Positions 24,917-33,949 of a stretch of DNA of 64,000 bases are shown piece after piece. A program made the position numbers and the translations under genes. The notes below the pieces were generated by a model, which ran no database searches, was not told where the DNA came from, and saw only the letters and a list, made by a program, of their open reading frames with translations. Every line of letters starts with the position of its first letter. The stretch's first letter is position 1. Source of the DNA: Marixanthomonas spongiae (GTDB taxonomy: Bacteria > Bacteroidota > Bacteroidia > Flavobacteriales > Flavobacteriaceae); NCBI RefSeq assembly GCF_003095375.1, contig NZ_QEHR01000001.1:62001-126000 (forward strand), in the 5' to 3' direction.

Positions 24917-25920
24917 TCTTGTATTCTCGCTTTCATCCCTTCGGTTAAATATTCTTTATGCTGGTTTAAAGAGTCGGTATAGGTAAGGTACGCCTCTACT
25001 TTTGGCAGGGTTTGCAGCAGTTTTTTCGCTTTTTCGAGCCCCAAAGCCATAAATGAGGTGGCATAGGCATCTGCTTCTGCACAAGTGGGCGCTATAACGG
25101 TCGCGCTGGTAACGTTGCTTTGCTGGGCCTTTCCGGTAATTGGGTTTATGGTATGCACATATTTTTTGCCGGTCAAGGAATCAATCCTGAATTTTCGGTA
25201 ATTTCCCGAAGAAGCCATCGCTTCATTTTTAAGCGGTACGGTTTCGGCAACGTTTCTATTATTAATTTCTGAATTGACCGACTCAATGCCAACAACCCAC
25301 GGCTTTTGTTTTTCTACATTGATCCCTTTAGCTAAAATTTCACCTCCCAATTCAATTAAATAATTGGTTATCTGGTTTTTTTCCAAGTAGCTTCCTAATA
25401 AATCAATCCCATAGCCCTTTGCGATGGCGTTGAAATCGAAATATATTTGAGGGTGCGTTTTCTGAATCGTATTTTCTGAAGTAAGGGTTACCTTATCAAA
25501 ACCAACAAATTGCATCAAAGAGTCTAATGTAGTACTGTCTATTTCTTGAAGGGGTTTTGCATCGCCAAATCCATAGGCGTTGCGCAACACACCAATGGTA
25601 GGATCGAAATAGCCTTGGGTTTGTTTGTGTATCTTTTCTGAAAGGACAAACACCTCTCTAAACGTTTGGTCTATCACCACGGTGGAGTCGCCACGGTTTA
25701 TTTTTGAAATATCGCTATTGGGAATATAGGTGCTCACCGAATGGTTAACCGCTTCCACAACGGAATCAATTCCTTCTTGAGCATCAAAGCCTTCCTGCGA
25801 AAAATATTGAATATGATAGGTGGTGCCAAAAGCCTTACCTTCCATATATATTTTTTCAGGGCTGTTTTCCCCGCAAGAAAACAGAAGAAAAAGAGTGGTT
25901 ATAACCAGTAGACACCTCAT
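24913..25920 (-). CDS. apbE: FAD:protein FMN transferase, lipoprotein
   Basis: Periplasmic flavin transferase that attaches FMN through a phosphoester to Thr in DxxSGAT-like motifs. The 335-residue product has a lipoprotein signal (LLVITTLFLLFSCGEN). Family motifs are GTTYHIQYF, DFNAIAKGYGIDLL, LIELGGEILAKG and the C-terminal HTINPITG and CAEADAYATSFMALG. It closes the nqr operon, overlapping the 120-aa gene by 4 bp (ATGA), and would modify NqrB and NqrC encoded upstream. Confident. Confidence 0.95.
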   Translation of the reverse strand: MRCLLVITTLFLLFSCGENSPEKIYMEGKAFGTTYHIQYFSQEGFDAQEGIDSVVEAVNHSVSTYIPNSDISKINRGDSTVVIDQTFREVFVLSEKIHKQTQGYFDPTIGVLRNAYGFGDAKPLQEIDSTTLDSLMQFVGFDKVTLTSENTIQKTHPQIYFDFNAIAKGYGIDLLGSYLEKNQITNYLIELGGEILAKGINVEKQKPWVVGIESVNSEINNRNVAETVPLKNEAMASSGNYRKFRIDSLTGKKYVHTINPITGKAQQSNVTSATVIAPTCAEADAYATSFMALGLEKAKKLLQTLPKVEAYLTYTDSLNQHKEYLTEGMKARIQD

Positions 25921-26279
25921 ACTATTTCCTGCAAACCGTTATACACCATGGTGTAATCTTCATTTTTTAAAACCGGTTTTGCATAGTCGCTTCCGTGGCC
26001 TAATCCTACTCCGGCGTAATAGGTTTTTGCCTCAAACTTTTCGGCGTGGGCTTTAATGGTCTGCATAAAAACGGGATCGTAGGTATTGGCGTCTTCAGGA
26101 TAGCTGACAGCGCGGACAATTATAAAATGCAGGTCTTTATTCTTCAAGGCCACAAATTGCGGATCTTTTTTCAATTTAGAATTGACGCCCAAGAATTCAA
26201 AACCGTTCGCCTCAAGATCTTTTCCTACAATGTTCATAGCAAGGTTGTGCAGTTCCTGTTGGGTAAGTGGTAAAGCCAT
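25917..26279 (-). CDS. Conserved small protein of the nqr operon, function unknown
   Basis: A 120-residue soluble protein (MALPLTQQELHNLAMNIVGK). No signal or membrane helix. It contains no Cys, so it is not the Cys-based NqrM maturation factor. A central FIIVRAVSYPEDANTYDP and a C-terminal YYAGVGLGHGSDYAKPV segment are notable. I recall similar proteins in flavobacteria sitting beside nqrF and labelled 'NqrF' by position, but it shares nothing with NqrF's ferredoxin or reductase domains. It overlaps apbE by 4 bp and is separated from nqrF by a strong hairpin. Confidence 0.8.
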   Translation of the reverse strand: MALPLTQQELHNLAMNIVGKDLEANGFEFLGVNSKLKKDPQFVALKNKDLHFIIVRAVSYPEDANTYDPVFMQTIKAHAEKFEAKTYYAGVGLGHGSDYAKPVLKNEDYTMVYNGLQEIV

Positions 26280-26309
26280 ATTGCAAAAATATGAAGTATT
26301 TGGTTAATA

Positions 26310-26344
26310 AAACAGCCGTTTCAGAAAAACTGAAACGGCTGTTT
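26310..26344. terminator. Strong perfect hairpin between nqrF and the 120-aa gene
   Basis: Arms AAACAGCCGTTTCAG and CTGAAACGGCTGTTT, a perfect 15-bp stem with a 5-base loop, and a short T-run on the minus-strand side. It lies downstream of nqrF and upstream of the 120-aa/apbE pair, so it may terminate or attenuate the transcript there. Confidence 0.85.
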
Positions 26345-26370
26345 AAATTTTAAAGAAATTTTACTGGTGC

Positions 26371-27681
26371 TTACCCTCCAAAATCATCAAAGCGTATGTT
26401 CTCATCTGGGATACCGAAATCTTCTCCCATTTTCTGAACTGCTTGGTTCATTAACGGCGGACCACAGAAATAGAGTTCAATTTCTTCTGGTTCTTCGTGG
26501 TGGTTTAAGTAGTTGTCGATCACTACTTGGTGGATAAAGCCTACAAAACCATCACCTTCTTCATCATGGATATCTTTCTTTACTTTCCAGTTATCCTCTT
26601 CTAAAGGTTCTGAAAGTGCCAGATAGAATTTAAAATTAGAAAATTCACGTTCCAATTCACGGAAGTGCTCTAAGTAGAACAATTCCCTTTTGGAACGACC
26701 TCCGTACCAATAAGTAACTTTACGGCCGGTTTTCAATGTTTTGAACAAATGGTACAAGTGTGAACGCATGGGCGCCATTCCGGCTCCACCACCAACGTAT
26801 AACATTTCGGCATCAGAGTGGTTGATAAAGAACTCTCCAAATGGTCCTGAGATGGTTACTTTATCTCCTTTTTTGGCATTGAATATATAGGACGAAGCAA
26901 TACCGGGGTTTACGTTCATCCAGCCGTTTTTGTCCCTATCAAATGGTGGAGTAGCCACACGAACGTTCAACATAATTTCACGTCCTTCGGCTGGATAAGA
27001 AGCCATGGAGTAGGCTCTTTCAACCGTTTCATCGTTCTTCATGACCAACGGCCATAATTTGAACTTATCCCATTCCTCTTTAAATTTATCAGGCGTGTCG
27101 TGTTCTTCTGGATGGGCGGTAATGTCCATATCTTCAAACTTTACCTCACAAGGTGGTATTTCAATTTGGATATAGCCACCAGCCTTGTAGTTCATATCTT
27201 CAGGAATTTCCACTACAAATTCTTTAATAAAAGAAGCCACGTTATAGTTACGCACCACCGTTGCTTCCCATTTTTTGATACCGAAGACTTCTTCCGGTAT
27301 CTGGATATTCATATCCTGTTTCACTTTTACTTGACACGAAAGACGTGCGCCTTCTTTTAACTCTTTACGGGTAAAGTGCGGGGTTTCTGTTGGCAATGCT
27401 TCTCCACCACCCTCAAGTACGTGGCATTCACATTGAATACATGTACCACCACCTCCACAGGCCGAAGGCAGGAATATTTTTTTTCCGCTAAGGGTAGATA
27501 ACAACGTTCCACCGGATTCTACTTCCAGTTTCTTTTCGTCGTTAATGGTTATGGTTACCGGACCAGAAGGTGACAACTTTTGTTTGGTAAAAAGCAAAAG
27601 TGCAACCAATAGTAAAATAAGTACCAAAAAGGCAACAACCGTTGCGATTATAACTCCTAATGTGCTTGCTGCTAAAAACAT
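26371..27681 (-). CDS. nqrF: Na+-translocating NADH:quinone reductase subunit F
   Basis: Entry subunit that oxidises NADH. The 436-residue protein has an N-terminal membrane helix (about residues 5-30) and a 2Fe-2S ferredoxin domain with [16 protein letters not shown] plus the later RLSCQVK cysteine. The FAD/NADH reductase part shows [12 protein letters not shown] (FAD) and [14 protein letters not shown] (NADH). Last of the six nqr genes; a strong hairpin follows. Confidence 0.97.
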   Translation of the reverse strand: MFLAASTLGVIIATVVAFLVLILLLVALLLFTKQKLSPSGPVTITINDEKKLEVESGGTLLSTLSGKKIFLPSACGGGGTCIQCECHVLEGGGEALPTETPHFTRKELKEGARLSCQVKVKQDMNIQIPEEVFGIKKWEATVVRNYNVASFIKEFVVEIPEDMNYKAGGYIQIEIPPCEVKFEDMDITAHPEEHDTPDKFKEEWDKFKLWPLVMKNDETVERAYSMASYPAEGREIMLNVRVATPPFDRDKNGWMNVNPGIASSYIFNAKKGDKVTISGPFGEFFINHSDAEMLYVGGGAGMAPMRSHLYHLFKTLKTGRKVTYWYGGRSKRELFYLEHFRELEREFSNFKFYLALSEPLEEDNWKVKKDIHDEEGDGFVGFIHQVVIDNYLNHHEEPEEIELYFCGPPLMNQAVQKMGEDFGIPDENIRFDDFGG

Positions 27682-27682
27682 A

Positions 27683-28414
27683 TTACTCTTTTGTTAGTAG
27701 GGTTGAAACTTCGGGTGTTTCGGTTGATTCAATATTTTCTTCTACTTGAATTCCTAAATTGTCGGGATTGCCGTCCAATGCGGGTTTTTCTTCACTTCCG
27801 CCGGTCAACATTCCTCCAAAACTCATAAAACCAATCGCCATTAGACCAGTAATAATGAAAGTTATTCCTAAACCTCGCAAAGGTGCCGGCACATTCGAAT
27901 AACGTATTTTTTCACGAATGGCAGCAATGGCAAGGATAGCCAAAAACCACCCAATACCAGAGCTAAAACCGTAATTAAGCGCCAATCCAAAAGTTTCGAT
28001 ATCACGGGATTGCATAAACAACGACCCTCCTAAAATGGCACAGTTTACAGCAATCAATGGAAGGAAAATACCTAACGAATTGTAGAGTGAAGGAGAAAAT
28101 TTCTCTACCACTATTTCTACTAATTGCACCATAGTGGCAATGGTGGCGATAAACAAGATAAAAGACAGGAAGCTTAAGTCGTATTCAGCATATTCTGGGC
28201 CTAACCACTTTAAGGCGCCTTCTTGTAATATGTACTGGTCCAACAACCAGTTTAAAGGCACGGTCACGGTCAATACAAATATTACAGCAGCTCCTAATCC
28301 AACGGCGGTGCTTACTTTTTTGGATACTGCCAGATACGAACACATACCTAAAAAGTATGCGAATACCATGTTATCCACAAAAATAGATTTAAAAAATAGC
28401 TCTAAATGTTCCAT
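27683..28414 (-). CDS. nqrE: Na+-translocating NADH:quinone reductase subunit E
   Basis: Integral membrane subunit with about six helices. Cysteines in [10 protein letters not shown] and [11 protein letters not shown] correspond to the residues that, with NqrD, hold the intramembrane iron-sulfur centre. At 243 residues it is about 45 longer than the Vibrio protein, owing to an acidic, Glu-rich C-terminal tail ([20 protein letters not shown]). It starts 57 bp after nqrD, in which a repeat element sits. Confidence 0.95.
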   Translation of the reverse strand: MEHLELFFKSIFVDNMVFAYFLGMCSYLAVSKKVSTAVGLGAAVIFVLTVTVPLNWLLDQYILQEGALKWLGPEYAEYDLSFLSFILFIATIATMVQLVEIVVEKFSPSLYNSLGIFLPLIAVNCAILGGSLFMQSRDIETFGLALNYGFSSGIGWFLAILAIAAIREKIRYSNVPAPLRGLGITFIITGLMAIGFMSFGGMLTGGSEEKPALDGNPDNLGIQVEENIESTETPEVSTLLTKE

Positions 28415-28429
28415 TTCATATAATTTAAA

Positions 28430-28462
28430 AGGGGAACACCCCTAACCCTCTTTTAAAGAGGG
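28430..28462. repeat. Double hairpin element between nqrD and nqrE
   Basis: Two adjacent palindromes: AGGGG-aaca-CCCCT (28430-28443) and CCCTCTTT-t-AAAGAGGG (28446-28462). The composition (CCCCTAACCCTC) resembles a short dispersed element also suggested at 35500-35580. It lies within an operon that must be read through. Confidence 0.65.
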
Positions 28463-28471
28463 ATTAATATA

Positions 28472-29119
28472 TTAATTCTCTTCTATTAATTCTTTATTTC
28501 TGCTGCGTTGAACCCAAATGATAATCCCCACTACAATCAACGCCATTGGAGGCAAAACCATAAATCCATTATTTTCATATCCTATGCCATACAATCCGGT
28601 TTTGGTAACTGGATTCCCAAGCACCGGGAAGCCGAACAATGTTCCAGAACCCAAAAGCTCACGGAAAAAGCCAACAATTACAAGAATTACCCCGTACCCT
28701 GCAGCATTTCCTATACCATCAAGAAACGAGCGCCAAGGACCGTTACCCAATGCAAAGGCCTCAAAACGTCCCATAATGATACAGTTGGTAATGATCAACC
28801 CGATGAAAACCGAGAGTTCTTTGCTCAATTCGTAAGCAAAAGCCTTCAGAACCTGATCTACAATAATCACCAAGGTTGCCACAACAATTAGCTGGACAAT
28901 GATCCTGATTTTTGAGGGAATAATATTCCGCATTAACGAAATCACCACGTTACCAACACCCATTACAAACAACACAGAAATAGCCATCACTATAGAAGGT
29001 TTTAACTGAGCTGTAATTGCCAAGGCCGAACATATTCCCAACACCTGAATGGTAATAGGGTTGTTGTCCGCCAATGGGTCCAATATAAGTTTACTGTCTT
29101 TTTTTGATAAAAGTCCCAT
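28472..29119 (-). CDS. nqrD: Na+-translocating NADH:quinone reductase subunit D
   Basis: A 215-residue membrane protein with about six helices, homologous to NqrE. IQVLGICSALAIT and IITNCIIMGR hold the conserved cysteines of the NqrD/E iron-sulfur site. Normal length. The nqrC stop is 44 bp upstream. Confidence 0.96.
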   Translation of the reverse strand: MGLLSKKDSKLILDPLADNNPITIQVLGICSALAITAQLKPSIVMAISVLFVMGVGNVVISLMRNIIPSKIRIIVQLIVVATLVIIVDQVLKAFAYELSKELSVFIGLIITNCIIMGRFEAFALGNGPWRSFLDGIGNAAGYGVILVIVGFFRELLGSGTLFGFPVLGNPVTKTGLYGIGYENNGFMVLPPMALIVVGIIIWVQRSRNKELIEEN

Positions 29120-29163
29120 ATTTTTATAATGTCTTAATTTCTAAAGTTTTAAGTGCGCTAAAA

Positions 29164-29913
29164 TTATTCCTGCAAGGATTTAAAGTAAGGCACGTACATT
29201 TTCACATCTTTTCGCAACATGGCCGCAACACCGTCTCCTGTAATGGTTGCGCCGGCAATGGCATCTACTTTATTGTCATCGGTATTGGTGTTTGTAGGGT
29301 CGTTGTTGCTTTTTGAAACTTCAATCCCTTCAAAAGCACCGCCGTGCAAAAAGCTTTCGCCGGTAAAGTCGTCCATAAAATACCGCTGGTTTATTTCGGC
29401 ACCGAGACCTGGGGTTTCTCCTTTGTGATCATAAAACACTCCTTGGATGGTCATGGATTTATCAACGGCCACAAAGCCCCAGATTGCGTCCCAAAGTCCT
29501 TTTCCGCGAACCGGGATGACGTAAATTTCCTTTCCGTCTTTTTCCCCGATAAACAGCGGTAATTTTCTAGTGTAATCTGGATCTTTGGCTTTTGTTTCTT
29601 CTTTCTTAATATCGATAAGGTAGGCTTCGTCGTTTTCAGTAATGTCATCACCTTGAATGACCAATTGCTTGGTAATGTATTTATGAAACTGCTCTTCTAC
29701 TTTATCTGTAGAGACAAAAGTTACATCGTTAGGCCCTTCATTTTCATTGACACCCATAGCGTAGAGGATGTTCTGTTGCTTTTCAAATCGCTGGTTTTCT
29801 TTGATCTTCGGTTTCAGTCCATTGGCAAAACCGGCCAAAATAGAACCTACCACTATAACCATAATGATGGCAAAGATGATAGTATAACTGTTTTTATCTG
29901 TATTGATCGCCAT
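29164..29913 (-). CDS. nqrC: Na+-translocating NADH:quinone reductase subunit C
   Basis: A 249-residue protein with one N-terminal helix and an FMN-binding domain. The flavinylation motif is DAIAGATITGDGV, where Thr223 would carry the phosphoester-linked FMN attached by ApbE. The motif reads AGAT instead of SGAT. GLGAEINQRYFMDDF is also typical. Confidence 0.95.
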   Translation of the reverse strand: MAINTDKNSYTIIFAIIMVIVVGSILAGFANGLKPKIKENQRFEKQQNILYAMGVNENEGPNDVTFVSTDKVEEQFHKYITKQLVIQGDDITENDEAYLIDIKKEETKAKDPDYTRKLPLFIGEKDGKEIYVIPVRGKGLWDAIWGFVAVDKSMTIQGVFYDHKGETPGLGAEINQRYFMDDFTGESFLHGGAFEGIEVSKSNNDPTNTNTDDNKVDAIAGATITGDGVAAMLRKDVKMYVPYFKSLQE

Positions 29914-29916
29914 TTC

Positions 29917-31125
29917 TTATGCGGTTTTAACTTTTATTCGTTTCATTCGCTTTTTAACATTTCCTTGTATCACATAATGATCGATGGTCGGTGCGAAAAC
30001 GTTCATTAAGAGGATCGCTAGCATAACCCCTTCTGGATATGCAGGGTTAAACACACGTATCAATATGGATATGAACCCAATAAGGAAACCATAAATCCAT
30101 TTTCCTTTATTGGTCTGGGAGGCGGTAACTGGGTCTGTTGCCATATACACCGCACCAAAGGCAAAGCCTCCAATGATCAAGTGATGCCAGAATTCGGTGT
30201 TCATCAATCCGTAGAATTTACTGGAACTGTCTATCCAACCCATATCCACAATACCGTTAAAGAGCAAGCCCATTGCCAGAGCGCCCAATACTGTTGAAAG
30301 GATGATACGCCAACTTCCTATCTTTGTAAAAATTAGGATCAAGGCACCCAATAAAATGAGCAAGGTAGATGTTTCGCCTACCGAGCCTGGAATAAACCCA
30401 AGGAACATATCGGCAATGCTGTAACTTATCTCATGCCCTTGCGCCAAGCTTCCGAGGATGGTTTCTCCTGAAATGGCATCGGGTTGACCGGCAGTCTCCA
30501 CTGCGCCGTGTACCCATACTTTATCACCACTCATCCAAGTAGGATAAGCAAAGAACAAAAAGGCACGGATGGTCAAGGCGGGGTTCAGGATGTTCATCCC
30601 GGTCCCTCCAAAGACCTCTTTTCCTATCACCACGCCAAACACTACGGCTACGATCAACATCCACAACGGAATGTCGATTGGCATAATCAATGGCACTAAC
30701 ATACCGGTAACCAAGTACCCCTCCTCTACTTCGTGGCCTTTTATAATGGCGAACAAAAACTCCACCGCAAGCCCTACACCGTAGGAAACCAGCACTAACG
30801 GAAGTACTTTCCACAAACCTATTTCAAAGTTTGCCCAGTTCCAGAACTCACCACTAAAAAAGCCAGTTGCTTGGGTAATGTTAGGGTCTGTTTGCAAGTT
30901 GGTTTGATAACCGGCGTTGAACATCCCAAAAATCAAGCAAGGGATCAACGCCATAATCACCGTGTTCATGGTGCGTTTTAAATCGTCTGCTGCCCTCACG
31001 TGTGAACCAGAATGGGTCGTTTCGTTGGGCAGGTACAAAAAGGTGTGCAGTGCATTAAAAGCCGGCGCCATCTTTTTGCCTTTGTATTTCTGTTTTAGCG
31101 TATGTAATTTTTGTTTCAATCCCAT
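29917..31125 (-). CDS. nqrB: Na+-translocating NADH:quinone reductase subunit B
   Basis: A 402-residue membrane subunit with about ten helices, carrying the Na+ path. The covalent FMN site is DAISGETILG with Thr222 as acceptor. FGGTGMNILNPAL and GGFAFGAVYMATDPVTA are family-specific. It starts 5 bp after nqrA stops. Confidence 0.96.
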   Translation of the reverse strand: MGLKQKLHTLKQKYKGKKMAPAFNALHTFLYLPNETTHSGSHVRAADDLKRTMNTVIMALIPCLIFGMFNAGYQTNLQTDPNITQATGFFSGEFWNWANFEIGLWKVLPLVLVSYGVGLAVEFLFAIIKGHEVEEGYLVTGMLVPLIMPIDIPLWMLIVAVVFGVVIGKEVFGGTGMNILNPALTIRAFLFFAYPTWMSGDKVWVHGAVETAGQPDAISGETILGSLAQGHEISYSIADMFLGFIPGSVGETSTLLILLGALILIFTKIGSWRIILSTVLGALAMGLLFNGIVDMGWIDSSSKFYGLMNTEFWHHLIIGGFAFGAVYMATDPVTASQTNKGKWIYGFLIGFISILIRVFNPAYPEGVMLAILLMNVFAPTIDHYVIQGNVKKRMKRIKVKTA

Positions 31126-31129
31126 AGCA

Positions 31130-32482
31130 TTATCCTATTTCTTTAATCATTTGATCCAAACCATTGCGAATAATCTCTTGGTGTGGTTGTTTCGATACAC
31201 AAATAAATTCAGTTAAAGCAAAATCTTCTGGAGCCACTTCGTACATCCCCAGGGCTTCCATTTGGTCCAGGTCTTGCACCATGCAAGCTTTTAATATCTG
31301 CAACGGGTAAATGTCCAGCGGAAACACTTCTTCGTAATTCCCTGATACCACAAAAGCCCTGTGCTCGCCATTGGTATTGGTGTCCAATTCGTATTTTTTC
31401 TTCGGAAACAACCAAGAGAATGTCAATGCACGTGATGGTGAAATTTTATCAAAAACAGGTTTGTTCCAGCCAAAAAATTCGTAGTCATCGCCTTCAGGAA
31501 TTATCGTTACCATATTGTGATAGTAGCCCAGATGCCCTTTTGGTGAAATTTTATCCCCTGTAAGCACGTTTCCGCTTATCACGCGAACGTTTTCTTCTTC
31601 CAAACCAGAATCATATACAAAAGTTGAAACCTCAGCACCAATTTTGGTTCGGTAATATTTTGGGTTTTTAACCGAAGAACCTGCCAAGGCTATAATACGC
31701 TCGGCATTAAATTTTCCGGTTAAGAGCAACTCCCCGATAATCACTAAATCCTGGGCGGCAACCGTCCATACAGTTTCGCCTTTGTTAACAGGATCGATCA
31801 TGGCAATCTGCGTCCCTACGTTTCCAGAAGGGTGCGGCCCCGATACTTTATGAAGTGCAATGCCATTTAGGTTATCAAAAGGCGAGGTGCCGCTTGTCCC
31901 AATGCTTACGTGCACATCACCATCGGTCAATTTGCCAAGGGCGGTAACTGCGGCCTGAAGCTCGGCTTCTTTTCCTTTTAAGGTAAAATCGTAATCTGCT
32001 GCCAAAGGAGCACTTGCATAGGCCGAAATGAAAATGGCCTTGGGCGTGGTGTCGGCTTCGGCAATAATATCGTACGGACGCTGCTTGATAAACGGCCAGC
32101 ATCCAGCCTCCAGCAAACGGTCTTTAATCGCTTGGGCATCGGCGGTCTGCACGTTGGTGATGCCAAAATCTTTGTAGGTATCTTGTTGATCGGCCTCGAT
32201 CACAATACGCTCAATAACGCGTTTTGCACCTCTTTCAATAGCTGTGAGGGTGCCGCTTACGGGCGAAACAAAATTGAGTGCTTTGTTCTCCCTTGAATAA
32301 AATACAGGGTCCCCAGCTTTCAATTTACCACCTTCTTTCAATACCATCTTGGGTGTAATGAGGTGGAAGTCCGAAGGTCTAATGGCAAAGGTTCGCGAGC
32401 GCGGCGCATTGGCAAGTGTCTTATCCGCTTCTCCTTTTAAACGAATATCAAGACCTTTTTTAATCTTAATGTCTTTGGACAT
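31130..32482 (-). CDS. nqrA: Na+-translocating NADH:quinone reductase subunit A
   Basis: First gene of the operon. A 450-residue cytoplasmic-face subunit, near the family's usual 447. IKKGLDIRLKGEAD, LKEGGKLKAGDPVF, FVSPVSGTL and HPSGNVGTQIAMIDPVNKG are typical NqrA segments. A 187-bp gap separates it from the divergent plug gene and should hold its promoter; I could not pick a convincing box. Confidence 0.96.
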   Translation of the reverse strand: MSKDIKIKKGLDIRLKGEADKTLANAPRSRTFAIRPSDFHLITPKMVLKEGGKLKAGDPVFYSRENKALNFVSPVSGTLTAIERGAKRVIERIVIEADQQDTYKDFGITNVQTADAQAIKDRLLEAGCWPFIKQRPYDIIAEADTTPKAIFISAYASAPLAADYDFTLKGKEAELQAAVTALGKLTDGDVHVSIGTSGTSPFDNLNGIALHKVSGPHPSGNVGTQIAMIDPVNKGETVWTVAAQDLVIIGELLLTGKFNAERIIALAGSSVKNPKYYRTKIGAEVSTFVYDSGLEEENVRVISGNVLTGDKISPKGHLGYYHNMVTIIPEGDDYEFFGWNKPVFDKISPSRALTFSWLFPKKKYELDTNTNGEHRAFVVSGNYEEVFPLDIYPLQILKACMVQDLDQMEALGMYEVAPEDFALTEFICVSKQPHQEIIRNGLDQMIKEIG

Positions 32483-32645
32483 AGGATAGTTGTGTTACAG
32501 TTATCTTTTTCCCGGCCTATGATGGGCTAAAAATTCGGGTCTGCAAATTTATAAATTTATAACCGCTTTCCCCAACAAATAATTACAATTTTATTTAGTA
32601 CTATTTCCAATTTTATTTATTTCGCATCAAGGCACAAAATTTGAT

Positions 32646-32653
32646 TACCTTTA
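32646..32653 (+). promoter_or_regulatory. Possible -7 box upstream of the plug gene
   Basis: TACCTTTA, one mismatch from TAnnTTTG, 16 bases before the ATG at 32670. Confidence 0.4.
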
Positions 32654-32669
32654 ACTCAAAATTATTTAT

Positions 32670-33923
32670 ATGTTTCAGAAGTTAATATTCTTTTTGTTTT
32701 TCATTTACGGTACTAACATTGCTTTCTCGCAATTAGCTGAAATTCCAGCTCCCAATTACATTAAAACCATTCAATTTAAAGGCACGACCGCCCAGAGCGA
32801 GCTGCCTGTTATTCGGTTGGGCGAACGGCTTCAACTCTCTTTTGATGCTTTGAACGGCAAAGAAGAAGATTTCTACTACACCATCACCCATCATAATTTT
32901 GACTGGACCGAGAGCGATCTGGCCAAAAGTGAATATCTTGATGGGTTTGACGATGTGCGCATTGAAACCTACAAGAATTCCTTGAACACCTTGCAGATTT
33001 TTTCGCACTACACCCTATCGATCCCCAACCGGGAAACAAGGGGCGTGACGAAAAGCGGGAATTACCTTCTTACCATTTTGGACAGCGACAACAACCCGGT
33101 TTTTTCCCGCAAGTTTATGGTGATCGAAAATATTGCCAGCGTGAGCGTAGCCATAAAACGCTCGCGTGACCTGAAGTACATCGAAGAAAAACAAACCGTG
33201 CAATTTACCATCAACTCGCCCAACCTACTTTTAATAAACCCAAAACAAACCGTGCATACACTCGTCATGCAAAACAGCAACCTAAAAACCGCCATAACCG
33301 ACCTGAAGCCACAATATACCTTAGGTAGCGAACTAATCTATAAATATGACGAAAAAGCGTCTTTTTGGGGCGGAAACGAGTTTTTAGCTTTCGACAACAA
33401 AGACGTTCGGGCTGCCGGCAACAGCATTAGCCGCATTGGCGTGAGCGATGTGTATGACAACTATTTGTTTACCGATATTGCCCGGTATGACCGGCCGTAC
33501 ACCTACAACCCGGACATCAACGGAAACTTTGTGGTGCGCAACATCAATGCCAACGATCCCGACATTGAAGCCGAATACGTGCGCCTGCACTTTAATTTGC
33601 AGTATTTTGATGATATTGGCGACAAAGAAATCCATCTCTACGGAAATTTCAACAATTGGACCATCGATGGCTCTACCTATATGAAATACGATCCACAAAG
33701 CGACACCTACCGAAACTCCCGTTTGTTTAAACAAGGGTTTTACAATTACAAATACGTTGTGGTAAACCGCGATGGCAGCATTGAGCCCGGTGCGGTAAGC
33801 GGAAACTTCTGGCAAACCGAAAACGATTATACCGTGCTGGTCTATTTTAGAGACCTTGGCGCCCGGTATGACCGTATCATAGGGATGGGCAGGGGAAATT
33901 CTACCAATATTAGTAATAATTAG
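32670..33923 (+). CDS. Type IX secretion system plug protein (DUF5103)
   Basis: A 417-residue exported protein with a signal peptide ending near AFSQ. Sequence segments such as IKTIQFKGTTAQSELPVIRLGE, DFYYTITHHNFDW and IHLYGNFNNWTIDGSTYMKYD fit DUF5103, whose Flavobacterium johnsoniae member was seen plugging the SprA translocon when PorV is absent. The NNWT segment looks like a carbohydrate-module-type beta fold. The rest of the T9SS core is not in this window, apart from porT. Confidence 0.85.
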   Translation: MFQKLIFFLFFIYGTNIAFSQLAEIPAPNYIKTIQFKGTTAQSELPVIRLGERLQLSFDALNGKEEDFYYTITHHNFDWTESDLAKSEYLDGFDDVRIETYKNSLNTLQIFSHYTLSIPNRETRGVTKSGNYLLTILDSDNNPVFSRKFMVIENIASVSVAIKRSRDLKYIEEKQTVQFTINSPNLLLINPKQTVHTLVMQNSNLKTAITDLKPQYTLGSELIYKYDEKASFWGGNEFLAFDNKDVRAAGNSISRIGVSDVYDNYLFTDIARYDRPYTYNPDINGNFVVRNINANDPDIEAEYVRLHFNLQYFDDIGDKEIHLYGNFNNWTIDGSTYMKYDPQSDTYRNSRLFKQGFYNYKYVVVNRDGSIEPGAVSGNFWQTENDYTVLVYFRDLGARYDRIIGMGRGNSTNISNN

Positions 33924-33949
33924 GGTGATGAGTTTTACATTATTATGCC

